This document shows positions 12,268-25,473 of a stretch of 64,000 bases of DNA, piece after piece. The DNA comes from Bradysia coprophila. Lineage: Eukaryota; Arthropoda; Insecta; Diptera; Sciaridae. Position numbers and translations under genes: made by a program. How positions within the stretch are numbered: the stretch's first letter is position 1; each line of letters opens with the position of its first letter. The notes under the pieces were generated by a model. It saw only the letters and a program-made list of their open reading frames with translations. It was not told the origin of the DNA and did not search any database. The stretch covers positions 2,936,415 through 3,000,414 of the forward strand of contig NW_023503584.1 of the NCBI RefSeq assembly GCF_014529535.1, written 5' to 3'.

Positions 12268-13474
12268 ATGACAAAAACAGTGCAAGTGATCGGTTCGCTG
12301 TTGCTGTTTTGTAGCATTGCAACAGCTAAATTTAAATTTGAAGAGGAAACCTGCCACTCTTTCGGTCCAGATGCTCATGTTTATCCGCAAACAACATCGA
12401 CATTAGATCATAAGTTACAGTACACCAAGGCAGTCAGTAAGTAAATTCAAAAAGTTTTCTTTTCCTTTTGCTCTAACGGAGTATTCCTATAGTTTCCAGA
12501 CCGGCACCGAGCTTTGAAGGTACAGCAGTTATCAACAACGAATTTACTCAGATCTCATTATCGGACTATCTCGGGAAATATGTCGTCTTCTTCTTCTATC
12601 CACTGGATTTGTGAGTATACCCAAGTGCATTTACCAGAAATTACCGTCTCTAGAGACCTTAGAGCAATCATTTCGTAGAGGCCTTAAGTTTTCAATAAGA
12701 CTGCAGTGACGAAATGTTACATAAACTTCTGTTGTTCGCGTCTTACAGCACATTTGTATGTCCGACCGAAATTCTTGCCTTTTCTGACCGCATTGAGGAA
12801 TTCAAGAACATTAACACCGAAGTAATCGCCTGCAGCATTGATTCCCATTTTACGCATCTGGCATGGATAAATACACCACGGAAAGAGGGAGGACTAGGTA
12901 AGGTAGCAATACCACTGCTCAGTGACATGTCCCATCGGATATCGAAGGTAAAGAATCTGAGTTCATTATCCCGAAATTGTTTCATTTGTAAATCCACTTT
13001 AGGATTATGGCGTTTATTTGGAGGATTTGGGTCACACCCTCCGGTAAGTTTGCATGTGTTTTATCCCGGCAATTAGATATCGTCGTTTCACAACCAATTC
13101 TTTAGAGGTCTTTTCATCATTGATCATCGTGGTATCTTGCGACAAATCACGATGAACGATTTACCGGTTGGCCGATCCGTCGATGAGACACTGAGACTGG
13201 TGCAAGCATTCCAATATACTGGTAACAACGAAATAGTTTTGTACCGAAGTGAAGCCGGTAGTGTACACCATTCCCAAAATTATTTTCAGATCAACATGGA
13301 GAAGTATGTCCGGCAGGTTGGAAGCCAGGTGGCGCAACGGTAAATATTTAGTTTTTTGTTTGCTAGATTATAGGCTTGGATGTGTGGATGTAAAATGATT
13401 TTCTTTGTAATAATTTGCAGATCGTTCCGAATCCCAACGAAAAGAAGAAATATTTCGAGAAGACTAATCAGTGA
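12268..13474 (+). CDS. Prx4: Peroxiredoxin-4-type 2-Cys peroxiredoxin, secretory pathway
   Basis: Thiol peroxidase reducing hydrogen peroxide; the Prx4 class works in the ER or is secreted (family knowledge). Seven exons: 12268-12436, 12493-12610, 12749-12947, 13003-13043, 13106-13221, 13290-13339 and 13421-13474. All are GT-AG and in phase, giving 248 aa. An N-terminal signal peptide runs to about residue 20 (hydrophobic [14 protein letters not shown]). The core contains [20 protein letters not shown] with peroxidatic Cys about 100, the GGLG motif, [40 protein letters not shown], and [11 protein letters not shown] with resolving Cys about 221. The C-terminal helix has the YF motif. GGLG plus YF marks the class prone to overoxidation in other eukaryotes. 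The length is normal for Prx4 and no key residue is missing. An AATAAA polyadenylation signal lies about 30 bp past the stop. Confidence 0.93.
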
Positions 13475-13969
13475 ATCACAGTGTGTTCGTTACATACCTA
13501 AAATAAAAAGATTTCTTTTTGTACTGAAAGTGTCGTTTCGACTTGGACTAAGCGAGAATGGGCCAAATATTGTGCGGGACTAACCACAGAATCGCTACAC
13601 GTACATTATGACTGTACAGAAGCATCATCAACTCTTTTCGAAATCCTTCGCGAAGCTTTACTGATCCTGAATTCTGTTTTCAAATTTTACAGGGAAAGAA
13701 TTGCGAGCAAAAAGTCAGTGAAACATTCACACCGTAAAAAAAATGATTTTCTCATACAAAGTAGTACTCAATTTGATAGCTGTCATTCGAAGTACTTTCG
13801 CATGAAGTGCATTGCTATGATTCATGTTTCGCATGGCGTTACAATACATACAACTGTCCGCTGATGTTGGATCCTGCTGGTAGCTAGTCTGGTTTCAACG
13901 CATGCAACGTATGGGGTAAAATAAGTCATATTACTTTGTGTCGAGAACCGATAATTTTTTTAGAACGTT

Positions 13970-15203
13970 TTTAGACCCGTACGAAGTACTGGGGTCCCTA
14001 TAGGTTTACGCATACGTTTGTAACACGTCGAATGGGACTCCCTGAGTAAGGGGAAACCTATTGTGGTTGTCTTAGAGATGCCAAATCAGTGAAAAAAAAT
14101 CTCCGTCTGTCTGTCTGCACGATAACTTGAGTAAAACGCATCCGATTTTGAAAATTCTTTTTTTTCCCGTTTGGTAATGTCAAAAGACAGGCTAAGTTCG
14201 AAGATGAGTGATTTTGGATAGACCCCTCCCGAGCTGTGGCCCAATAAGTGCTTTACGGTTTTTCGAAGATATCTCCGGACAACTAAACGTTACACTTGTA
14301 AGTGATACGTCAAATGAAAGGTTTTTACAATACCGATCGACAAAAAAAAAGTTTATGGAAATCGGATGACCGACTCGTGAGTTAGACCCCTTGGTGTGAA
14401 ACAGGCACAGGGCGGCAAGCAGTTTTTGCTTGTAGGTCGGCCACATTTGAACATATTTCGTCTGTTTTAGCTTTATTAGATAGGTTAGGTATTGACCGTA
14501 CCAATCAGGGAAAAAAGTTTATGAAATTATGTTCTCCGGAGCGTGAGCTAGGTCTCTTAGAGTGAGCTCTTATCTGGCTACTCGGCCGTACAGTGAACAT
14601 GGAGTATTTTGTCAATATCTCGAGTAAACTTTAACCGAATTTCATGAATTTTTTTTTTGTTTGAAAGGTATTAACGAATGTAAAGCGTCGGTACTATTTC
14701 CAGTCTCCTAACAAAATGGCTGCCGGTGGCCATATTGGATTTTAATAAAAGTGATATATATTGGGAAAATGGTACTTAGAGTGTTTCTGTGAACATGGAA
14801 ATAATTTGTTATGTGTGTGGCATGTTTCAGGCATTCCATATATAGACATCTATATATACCTATATACAGCTATATTGAGCTATATACAGGTATATAGAGC
14901 TATATAATAGCATATTCCTCTGTGAAATGTTTATTTACAGTGAAATATAGTTAAATATAGCGGTATATAGCTGTTTAAATAGGAATTTATGAAAGTTGAC
15001 TTCGTACGGGGCTGTCTATATTGCTTCCGGCAATTTATTTGTATATGATAACAAGGCAAAGAAAGATAATGTAAGTGATTTTAAAGGGCGAATAGCTTTT
15101 CAGTAGAGAATGAAGTAAAAGAAATGAAGAGTTTCACAGTAAAGGCTTTTGATACAAATAGGTGTTTCGTACGGGTCGGCGTTAGCTATGTTTTTTGACA
15201 ATG
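13970..15203 (-). mobile_element. Non-coding repeat element, family B, minus orientation
   Basis: Reverse-complement match along its length to 39101-40339. Outer ends are inverted (GACCCGTACGAA and TTCGTACGGGTC). It contains the TATATAG-rich segment at about 14840-14960 and units with ACTCGAG(A/T)TAT and a GGTATTG-like inverted word. Short open frames inside are also found in the other copies, but they disagree in frame and length, so I do not call them genes. Confidence 0.75.
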
Positions 15204-15324
15204 TTCATGTTCATTTCGTGATAAATTGTAACAAATATGTACAGCATTAATTGACCGAGAATTGGTTTCTCTTACATTTACAGTCAGTAACTATATAAGA
15301 GATGTTATCCTGATAAAATAGTTA

Positions 15325-15452
15325 TTTACATAACAAGGGATAAAAAGTCGTATGTTTATTGATCTCAGCTTCGCCTCGGAAAAACAAAATGCACACGAAA
15401 AGTCTACTTTTCATTTTTATGTCGAGTTATGCAATGGATTTTACATGCTGTT
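15325..15452. mobile_element. Foldback element, family C, degenerate copy
   Basis: AAGGGATAAAAAGTCG, then a CTCAGCTTCGCCTCGG core, then CACACGAAAAGTCTACTTTT. The same arrangement is seen in cleaner form at 36872-37014 and 58965-59096. Confidence 0.55.
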
Positions 15453-15503
15453 GAAACCTAAACCAATTTTCTTGTAATTGTTCCTCATGTTAAATAGAAT
15501 CTT

Positions 15504-15884
15504 TAAGAGCGCTCACCCATTGGCAATTTTCTAGCCTACATTTGTGCGCAAAAATATTAGTTTTTTGATGATTTCTCTGAACCAAAAGTAAATCCATAAA
15601 ACATGCAAAAATGTGTTAGTTTTAAAGAAAAGATTGGTTTGTGGTTTGATAACGTGTCCCACTTGGAGAAACCTTTTGCAGATTGTGTAAATTTATGTGT
15701 TTTGCAAAGGTTTCTCCAAGTGGGTTAAGTTGTCGACCACAAACCAATTTTTCCCTTAAAAGTAACAAATTTTTAATGGTTTTACTTTTTCAAAAAAAGA
15801 TTTTGGTTCAGAGAAATCATCAAAAAACGAATATTTTTGCGCACAAATGTAGGCTAGAAAATTGCCAAGGGAAGAGCGCTCTTA
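15504..15884. mobile_element. Foldback element with long imperfect arms
   Basis: Outer ends TAAGAGCGCTC and GAGCGCTCTTA; inner arms such as TAGCCTACATTTGTGCGCAA pair with TTGCGCACAAATGTAGGCTA. Nearly the whole 381 bp folds back on itself, with the centre at CTTGGAGAAACC / GGTTTCTCCAAG. A miniature inverted-repeat element is likely; no coding content. Confidence 0.75.
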
Positions 15885-15932
15885 GGGGAAAAAAGTTGGT
15901 TATAGACGGTGACCTTTTCGAAATATAAGACA

Positions 15933-16489
15933 CGTGCTATATAAGAGTTTTTGTTGCTGTATATTGAGATCGGAAAGAGTTTACCGTACAAGTCCGACTT
16001 CATTTTTTTAGTAAATCATGCCCGCACGTTAGTAAGCGGGCGTGACGCAAGTCCACTACCAAAAATGTTATTTTTACTTTTTAAAATTTGAGGACGGCGG
16101 AGTATAATTACAGCAACTTTTTGAATTCTCCCACTTAACTCCAACGATCCCCAAATTTGAAACTGTAGCGCGATTTTTTTTTGTAAAATTTTCTTTCTAA
16201 AATATTTTGAGTCAATATTTTCTTGATAAAACTTTTGCGTACAGGCGCAGAATGCGTCAGCCTCAGCGATATCAGTTATTTTGTAAGTAAGATAAAGGGC
16301 TTGCGTCACATTTACCCTTTAAGGGTTTTTTGATCGATTTGAATTTTCCCTAACTAAAAAAATTTAAAGTCGGGCCTTGTATGGTATCATTGTAAAGGCA
16401 ATAATGTCCACTATGTGACACAATAGCACAATCATCATTGGAAACTGTTTCCGATCTCAATATACAGGAAAAACTCTTATTATAGCACC
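15933..16489. mobile_element. Imperfect inverted-repeat element
   Basis: The left arm has GTGCTATATAAGAGTTTTTG and TGTATATTGAGATCGGAAA; the right arm has the complements TTTCCGATCTCAATATACA and AACTCTTATTATAGCAC. The interior contains a short stem GCCCGCACGTTAGTAAGCGGGC at 16020 that resembles a motif at about 18318. Probably an old foldback element. Confidence 0.55.
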
Positions 16490-17243
16490 TGACCTATAAT
16501 TTCGAGGATTTTTGTTTCGAAGGAGAAACATAAAAAACGGTACATTTTCGAGGCACACTGTCGAAAAACTTTTGCTCAGAATGAAGATGCAATGATCAAA
16601 AATAGAAAAACACAAAAGAAAAATTGCGGTTGTTGTCTGGGCGGCCCAGGCTGGGCCACTGCTCATTTCTGCGATAGAGCAACAAAAAAATCATCTGCAT
16701 CATCGTTCTGCTGAAAGCATTTAATCGTTTTTACAGACTTCATTCCATAAAAAGTACATTATAATGAACAGATGGTAACTTACAGGATTAATAGAACTGT
16801 AGGTGTACTTAATCGTAGCAGATCTAGCTGTGACACAATCACTTTCTAGTGAAAACATAAAATTTGTTGGATTTCTTTCGTAAAATATAGTACACAACTG
16901 CTTGCCAATCATTAAAAAAAAAACGTTTGAATGCAAATACCTAGTAATTACAAAGAATAATTAACCTGTCACAGACGGCAAGCATATTAACAGTTGTACT
17001 ATTCAAACTATTACTTCATTTTATCGAAAATTTTCGAAAATTGATTTCAGAAATCTTTTACTTCATTTGTTTTGAACATGATTTTTGCTATATAAGACCT
17101 CATCAGTCAGAGCTTGTCCTTTATTCTTGCTGTCGTTGTCGATAACAGATGACAGCCGTCTGCAACAGGTTAAATATAAGCGAAACAACCAGCAAATTGT
17201 AGAAAATCTAATAGTTTTTACACGTACACGTGAGTGATAACAC
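16490..17243. other. Intergenic; promoter-like block at 17045-17160
   Basis: No supported gene. The plus-strand block TACTTCATTTGTTTTG ... TTTGCTATATAAG ... CAGAGCT resembles a second block at 44805-44930, with the same word order and a TATA-like core. Confidence 0.35.
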
Positions 17244-17889
17244 CTATCCCATTCGTAGGTCCAAGATTCCATAATTCTTTATTTGAAACAAAAAGGTGAA
17301 CCTGGATAAAATTTCATCCATCACCCCCAAATTAGTCAAACGCAACTTGTATCGTCCTTCTGGTAATAGACTTGGCAAGTTTACTGCACCAACGCTAACG
17401 TTTTTAAAGTAATATTCGGCGGGAGGTAGTGGGCAATGTGCATCCATATTAGTGTGATTCCTCACAATTGCAGCAAAAACGGACTGCAGCAATGACTTGG
17501 AAGTTCTGTTGTTAACGGAACACATTTCGATCCGCATATCTATTAGAAACGGCCGAAATTCATTGTTACTGTGCTGATAGAACATTTTCGATCGATAATT
17601 GAGAGTTTTGATGATGTGATGGGTTACGTATGCAATACTGAAAGTATTTCTATGGCTCGACAGAAAATTCATCTTGCATATGGTGATGGTACAGTGCTTC
17701 GGATTGCATGAGCACATAACGCGTTCCATTTGTAAAACAACTCCCTAAATTATTTGGTGAGATTCAAGTGCGATTCGAAGGGTTTGAAAAATAAAAAAAA
17801 TAAAAAATTACGGATCTGGCCAGATATTCGTCACATCTGTGAATGGAAACGATTGAAATCCAAAATAAAATCACAAATTTTAGCGCCAT
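17244..17889 (-). CDS. Secreted DUF1091-family protein
   Basis: Two exons, 17889-17812 and 17744-17244, joined in phase 0 to give 192 aa. The first exon encodes a signal peptide (MALKFVILFWISIVSIHRC). The mature part has the layout of the insect DUF1091 group: an early block with several cysteines, FRPFLIDMRIEMCS in the middle, then HTNMDAHCPLPPAEYYFKNV and a C-terminal LLPEGRYKLRLTNL. DUF1091 proteins are numerous in flies and are thought to be MD-2-like lipid-binding folds; some act in chemosensation (family knowledge, not shown here). The last 25-30 residues are divergent. Family assignment is from motif layout only. Confidence 0.72.
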
Positions 17890-18015
17890 TGTTTGATTTT
17901 TGAACACCAATGAAATCCAAATGGTACAAGGCGTAGTTGGTATTTGAAATTTATTTAATCGCAATACTCGAAGGAAATGATTCATTTCCTGATGACTTAC
18001 TTCATAACTATACAA

Positions 18016-19008
18016 TTCTAACCAAGAAATTTACATAAGGAAAAGAACAAAGACAACCAGAGAAAATACATTTTTCAACTTTATCTGAGGGGAGAAAATG
18101 ACTATTTTCTAGCCTGCGTTGTGTCCAGTTTTATCGCGTCATTAAAACCTCATTCCTAGTTCAGTCAGGCAAATAATTGGCATCGCTTCTGTTGATGCCA
18201 TCATTGGTCGTTAAAAATGAATTTATCTCTCGAACTAAATCCGTATATGTACCTGGTGTGATTTATTGAAGTTAATTAATAATAGCCAAATGTTAAACAT
18301 TGGGGATAAACCATCATGGCCCTACGTTAGTGAAGGGCCGTGATGCAAGTCCGTTCACACTAAAAAATTGGATTATGGTTCGTAACGTTTGTGAGTATGG
18401 CGATTTCGTAGACTTTTGAACGAAATTGCCATACGAACTTTAGGAACAGTAATTGCTAAGTAATATCTGGTATTACGGCATGACTCAAAAATCAATTGTT
18501 TTATACAGTGCATTTAGTCGCGACAGCTGCTAATTTTTTAGTGGCAGCAAAATGTATCCAAGTGACGACATATGTACGAGCTGTCATTGAATATTTTATC
18601 GTTTCGATTTTGGTGGTTTTCCATTAAGAAATTTGCATAAAATTTGTATCTAGAGCAATTTGATGCTGTTCCATTTGTATGATATGGCCATACCCTCCTA
18701 ATATATATTCACTGGCTGCCTAGCATCTTTAGCTCGATCTTCATAGAAGTGAATCAACATTCTTTATAATCATCGAAGCATGGTGTTGTCTCCAAGTTAA
18801 TTAAGTATTAAAACAAAAATCACTTTTCGAATTAACGGTATTTTCTTATTTCAATTAGAATTCAGTCGAACAAATTTAACAATAACAATGGAAAATAAAT
18901 ATATACAACAAGTACATCAAATGACTGATGGGTTGAATTGCATTTTCTCGATAGTCGAGAGAAAACATTTTCCGCAAGTCCAATTAACCATTTTCCGTAT
19001 AACAAAAA
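18016..19008. other. Intergenic, no supported gene
   Basis: AT-rich. A short hairpin GGCCCTACGTTAGTGAAGGGCC at about 18319 resembles the one at 16020. The end of this stretch carries the 3' untranslated region of the minus-strand glycine-rich gene. Confidence 0.35.
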
Positions 19009-22000
19009 CTAGTAGTGGTATCCGCCGCCACTGCTGCCTGAGTCCCATCCACCTCCAGCGCCTCCAGAACTTCCAGCATCCCATCCACCGCCGCCTCCTC
19101 CACCTGAACTTCCAGCATCCCATCCTCCACCTCCGCCGCCGCCTGAACTTCCTGCATCCCATCCTCCACCTCCGCCGCCTCCATATCCTCCGCCTCCACT
19201 ATATCCTCCGCCGCCACCTAAGATATTAAAGATCATGAAAATGTTCTTTTTTTCCATTTAATTTGCGCAGAGTTATTTTTTAGTGTTTTTATATGTGGCT
19301 CATTGGTCATTCCACGAATTTGGTAACGTTTAAATGTTTCTTCTTCTTTACTTTGCAAACCATTTCATATTCCGAAATTTGTACTAGCAACGTATTCGAT
19401 TAAAATTGTCTTGATGACAAAATTTCACCGTGTAATTTTTTCTTGATCGAAAATGTTTGGCAATTCTTGTTTTTCAGGTTGAATTAACTGAGCGCATAGT
19501 TGAACTTTGTGAATTATTGTGTTGAAAAAATATGAAAAAAAACTTTAAAATATTTCCAAAATTTGAAAAATTCATTCGAGACACGAAAAGATTCTTTCTG
19601 AAATAACTATCAGATAATTGTAAGATTCTGAAACTTTTTTTTGGTCAGACTTTGTAAGCATGGAAAAATTTGTAAAGAAATTTATAAGATTTTTGATGAA
19701 TTTTCGCGAATGTCAAGCTTTGTGGTCGTTTTAGATTTTCTTTGTCAAGTTTCTTCTTTTTTCAGCCTTAAATAAGGAATCAGACAATGTCACTCCTGAT
19801 TTCATTTTGCGTGTAATGGTCCAAGTACTACTTAATTATAAAGATTTAGAACATTTGAAGACACTTACCTCCTACGTCAATTGGTACTGGAACAATTTGG
19901 TAAGAATCGCCACCTCCATGTCCTCCATCATATCCTCCACCTCCATGGCCACCGCCGCCGCCATATCCTCCACCTCCATGGCCACCACCGCCGCCATAAC
20001 CTCCGCCTCCGTGACCACCGCCTCCTCCAGCGTTTCCTCCATCAATAATTTTTATGATTTTGACACTACCGCCACCACCGCCGCCTAAAAGATACAAAAA
20101 ATACACTGAGTTAAGCACTTCGAAAAGCCAGTCAGAATATTTGTTGTACAGTTCAATTAAGCTGACCTTTGCCACTACTTTGATTAGATTAATGATGTTA
20201 AGTATTGTGTGAACACAATTGTTCTACTACTATGGGAAAAAAACATTGTTTTAAGTTCTCAATTTGGATTCGGATTCCTTGAGAGAATATGATAAAAAAC
20301 ATAAAAAAATTAAATGAAAATATAAAGCTTCCTAATGGAAGATAAGGAGTACTATTGGTTACAAGTGGCGACGATTAATAAAAGTTTAAAAAAAGTTGAA
20401 TTATAAATAGAACATCTATCTACCCTTTCTGGGAAAAGCAAGATTGGTCCGTAACATTTTCTTTATAAAATTTTAAGCTCTAGCAATATTTTGAAATGTG
20501 GATTTAATGGATTTAAAGACTTAGTAAACTAAATTTTGAACTTTGAGGTATCCTCTAAAATCAAACATTCATCGTTTTGAATTTTTGGGCAAATTCATTC
20601 AACTAAGGCAATCGTAACGTCTTAATATTTTTAAAAGATCAATAAATTTCTTACCTCCTCCGTGGCCACCTCCACCTCCATATCCGCCGCCTCCGTGTCC
20701 TCCTCCACCTCCACCGTGTCCGTGTCCACCTCCGCCTCCACCTCCATGTCCTCCATCTCCGCCGGCATGAATGATTTTAATAACTTTGACTTCACCGCCA
20801 CCTATAACATCAATGTTTAATTATAACTTGATTTCTATTGGAATTGTGATGTTCAAATTATAATTTATTCAAAACCGAAGAAAATCATTTTTTTTTTAAA
20901 TACAGCAAGTTTTCATTAATTTCATTTTAGAACGCTGACATGTGCCTAGTGTTTAATCATCCGATTATCGGTAATAATTTAAATCTCGATGTAAATCTCG
21001 ACATTTTTGTAAAGCGTTAAAATTTGTGACGCTTGAAAATATTTTTTTGGAGACAAATTTTCTTTTGACACATGAAAATATTGTGGAAATAAATTTTTTT
21101 CGCTTGAAAATATTTTTGAAAGAAAAATCTTCTTTTGACGCGAGAATATATTTTTGGAAAGACTTTAATTTTGACTAGTTTTGAAAGACAATTTTTGATG
21201 CGGAAAAATATTTAAATATTTTGTTATTAAATTAACTCAGGCAAAAATTAACCTTACCTCCATATCCGCCGCCTCCGCCACCTCCGTGTCCTCCGCCACC
21301 TCCACCATGTCCGTGTCCACCGCCACCATGACCACCTCCATGGCCACCACCGCCATTATCGATAATCTGTAATAGAGCGATTTATAAAGTTCTTGCGGTT
21401 TTCGACAAAATTTAGCCACGGATCGTGTCATTGGTAATAGCAATAAAATAAAAAGTGGTGTATTTTTGATCTGTTTGAATCTAGATTTTCATCGAATCAA
21501 GTGAAGCATCTTGGATCTTGCTAATGAATTAATAATTTAGAAAATTCAACCTTTCTCGAAAATTCAACTAATTGATCGAAATAGATCATCATCGTGCTGT
21601 TAAATTATTTTCCAAGCTTTCAGAAACCTTGCAAATGAAATTACCAATGAAAATAGGTTCTCGGCACAGTAGAGTCGATAGCAATAAGGTATCGTGACAC
21701 TTTTTTTTAACTTGGTACTTTTCTTAACTTTTCTCCAGATTATTGTCCGAAAATCTTTTGAGTAATTTTTTCAGTAATTTAAAAACCGCTATCTTACCTT
21801 AATAACTTTAATTAGTTGTCCTCCGCCTCCACCGCCGCCTCCACCTCCATGACCACCTCCACCACCGCCGCCAGAAGACCATCCTCCTCCACCTCCACCA
21901 TGGCCTCCTCCTCCTCCTCCGCCTGAGGACCAACCACCGCCTAAAATAGACAAATCTTTGTTAAAAATTGAAATCTCACGTTCTACTTTAGGATATGCAT

Positions 22001-25000
22001 TACATGCATCTCCTAACCTATTTCTTTCATAGTTCTTCAAGTATAGCAAATTTCGTTTTGATTAATTTTTGTCCTAAAAAAAACTTTCTTGTCTTTCCCT
22101 AATAACAGCATTTTTCATAAACATTTTATAAAGGAAATTTCACAACATTCAATTATTAAGGTATTTGACCGAGAGTTGGGGTAATCGAAATATTTTCAAT
22201 TTCTAAGCGCTATTGCTTGAAACCTGTTCACAGAAAGAAGTGAATATCACTTTTATAGTGAAGATTGATCCTTTGGTGTCGTGATTAATTAATTTTAAAT
22301 GGGGTTTTGCATTGAGGAGAATTGTCTCTTTGTTACGGTTAGTTCATAACTATCCTCATTTAAGGTAAAAAAAAAACATGTAAATTTCCATAAGCAACTC
22401 ATGGTCAGGCTTTCGCTATCGCAACCTTTTACATTCTATCGTTCCTCAGAGGCGCTGAGATTAAATTACAAATTTCCAAAAATTTAACTATCGAGCCTTC
22501 GTGATAAATGTGTAGGAAAACCATTTTTAATATCATTGCATTAAATAGAGTACAGGAGCGAATATAAAATGCAGTTTTGGCTTCGTTTAGATACACTAAT
22601 GAAACACTACTGAGCTTCAGTATATTAAATCTAGGTTAATACTAACCTCCATGACCACCACCGCCGCCGCCGCCTCCGTGGCCACCACCTCCACCACCTC
22701 CATTATCGATAATCTGTAAGAAACACATTTTTTAATTAATTTCAATTCTCATTAGGTAGAAAAAACAAATATTTTAAGTCGTTTATCTTAGAAACTGTGC
22801 AGACATATATAAATCAACCAATAACTTTTGAGGCACTATGGTGAGACCGTGAGTATACGTTTTTTGAACTTTCGAGACATTCATTTTTACCAGGGTGAAA
22901 GCAACTTAATGAATAAAGAACAGCGTTATGCTGCAACTTCCCATAGAATTCTAGTTAAAGGTCCGAAAATTTGTGTGAGCAAATTGATTGTCCCATAACG
23001 CTGATTAGCGTTAACTGATTTTTTTTTAACAAGTCGGAAATCTACGTCGATTCAAAAGATTTGAAGTTTCGATGAAGTAAAATCAGATTAAGTATAATAC
23101 AAAGAGAATGCAGTGGTACCTTTCTTTCGAATCGACATGTTGTCTATGAATTAATCAAACGTCAAATTACCTTAATAACTTTCAGCAGCTTTCCTCCTCC
23201 TCCTCCTCCGCCGCCGCCGCCACATCCGCCGCCTCCACATCCACCTCCTCCACTAGACCATCCTCCTCCTCCACTTCCGCCTCCACCTCCTCCGCTAGAC
23301 CAACCTCCTCCTCCTCCACCGCCTCCTCCTCCGCCACCTCCTCCGAACAAAAGGCCTGCCGATGCATAGGATACCACAGCTAGAAGGCACACGAACACCT
23401 ATTTTAAATGAAGGTGAAAATTAAATTAATTAAAAAAATTAGTAAAAAGTGGAAATGACTACAAAGATGAAACTTATGTATATGCTTTTAATATGCGTAC
23501 ACATTATGTCATCATTTTAATTAAATTCAAAACAATTTAACGCGCATAAGAAAAGAAATGCTAATTATCATTCGAATGTTCATAAATTTACATAAATAAA
23601 CTTTGATTTATTATTACAAAAAATCACTTATGACCATAAAAGTCGATCGCAACCGATTTTTTTTTCTTATATTTAGTCAACATTTATTTGGGAAAATTAT
23701 TAACTTTCGTTTACATTTTTAGATGATAATTTCTCGAAATACTTATGATAAAATCAAAATATTCCAAATATTTTAGCCATCATAAACGATTTGATTAATT
23801 TAATAGTTTTTATAAATCACTTTCATCGAGACATATATCTCAACACATAATTTTAATTTAAAAGATAGAAAAAAAAAATTAACAAAAAATTGTAAATGGG
23901 CTTTTGTGTTTGACTAGGTTTTTGTTGCGTGTCTACTAAAGCTTGATGTGCTTAAGTGATTGTTTTTTTCGACTTTGATGAAAATCAGAAGTTTTTTTTT
24001 GTTTTCAACTTCGGTAATTGCCTAATTTAATCTGATAAATGAATTGAAATTCATATGCGTTAGCATCACTGGTGTGAAATTTAGATTATCTTTTACGAAA
24101 AATTCGTTAACATCTTCGGATTTTAATTGCGTACAATTTTCGCCAGGTTCATATGAAAACGCAATTAGTTTACTTGTCTTTTGAACTAATCTTTCATGCA
24201 TGCATACATATAATACATATACCACCACATGAAAGATTAGTTTAAAGTATTAATAATGCATGTCTTTAATCCAGAAAGTAGCATCACATTTTTGATTAAA
24301 ATACCTCACGTTTGAATGGTACAAATGATGGAGTTGGCATCATGAGTGATAATTGACCACCACATGAATTTCGCCCAAAAAGCACCATTTCAATCATCCG
24401 TTCCATTCATATGTAATGTACTATTAGCGTATCAGGAAAAATATGTTATGTCAAGCTTTCGTAAGAAGTGACAATGATAATTAACTGTCAGGGACGTTAC
24501 AGTTAATTTGATCTCATAAAAAATATGTCTCTATTGACCAACAGTGGATCATAAAATGAACATGAAATTGTTAGTCTGATGGTCATTACTATAGATTATT
24601 TTCCAAAAAATTTTTTGCTCAGAAATTACACGAATTTACCTATTTTGAATCTTCTTCTTCGTATCTCTAGTTGCTCTATTTACCATGCACGTCAAATGGC
24701 AAAGGATAGCAATAAGAAAAACGAATATAATTCTAAAATTATGGAAAAAGTCGAAAACTTTGAAAATTTCTTATAATTTTTAGAATTGTTTAGAAGTCAA
24801 TATTTATTAGAAAGAATTCAAATTTGAGTTAAAAGTAACTTGTAGTGCTGCTCCTTTAAACGATTCTCATCAATGAAATAATAAAAATTTTGAATTTCCA
24901 TTCGAGGTGTAAGATTAAATAGTCCTTAATTGTTTGTTCGACAGAACGAGCAATACATGGCGAAGATACCTGAGCGACGTGTAATGCGAAACACTCACAT

Positions 25001-25447
25001 ATTTCATGTTCATGAAATTATTTTAGTGTCACAAAAAATTGACTTTAGGAAAAGAATCACCAACTTTTGAATATTTCGTTCGAAAGCTCCAGAAATGCCA
25101 GAGGAATGTAATTAATGAAATCAAAGTTCAAATGGTCGCTAACGAACCATTCCACTTTTGATTAAAAGTAAAAAATTGGTGACACATAATCCTTGAACTT
25201 TGTAATAAATCCATGACCGACACATCGGCATTGATCTACTGATTTTTATTTAACACTACACAACTCGAATCGATATCCTTTTTAATTTGTTTCGGTAAAA
25301 TTGTTAGACATAAAATTTAAACTTTCGTCTCTCCATAAATGCACACAATTTGAAAAAAATCACCACTGAACCATCGAAATTTCAATGAAAATATTTCCAA
25401 AAAATAAAATCTTTATCCAAAGAAAAACTTTTTTATTTTACCTTCAT
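19009..25447 (-). CDS. Secreted glycine-rich structural protein with modular exons
   Basis: Eight exons: 25447-25442, 23398-23171, 22713-22647, 21940-21798, 21366-21258, 20801-20655, 20084-19869 and 19217-19009. All are GT-AG with phases that close exactly (1,125 nt, 374 aa). Exon 1 codes only Met-Lys; exon 2 completes a signal peptide (MKVFVCLLAVVSYASAG). The mature protein is mostly glycine. Exons 2 and 4 carry GGWSSGGG repeats and end in KVIK; exons 3 and 5 begin IIDN and are His-Gly rich. Exons 6 and 7 hold VKVIKII and VKIIKII inside the exon. Exon 8 has GGWDAGSSGGG repeats and ends YHY. Exon 2 has the only Cys pair in the mature part. Similar compositions occur in cuticle, eggshell, silk and acanthoscurrin-like proteins, so a structural or matrix role is inferred, not shown. 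Each Gly-rich stretch also opens other frames, which I discounted. Confidence 0.82.
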
Positions 25448-25473
25448 CTTTCTTGTTATGTTGTTAATCAACG

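Noticed and set aside
18888-22049. Alternative proteins (His/Arg-, Glu/Ala- or Ser/Thr-rich) across the glycine-rich exons
   Set aside because: They are other frames of GGN-rich codons. Only the glycine frame has phases that join all eight exons and a signal peptide.
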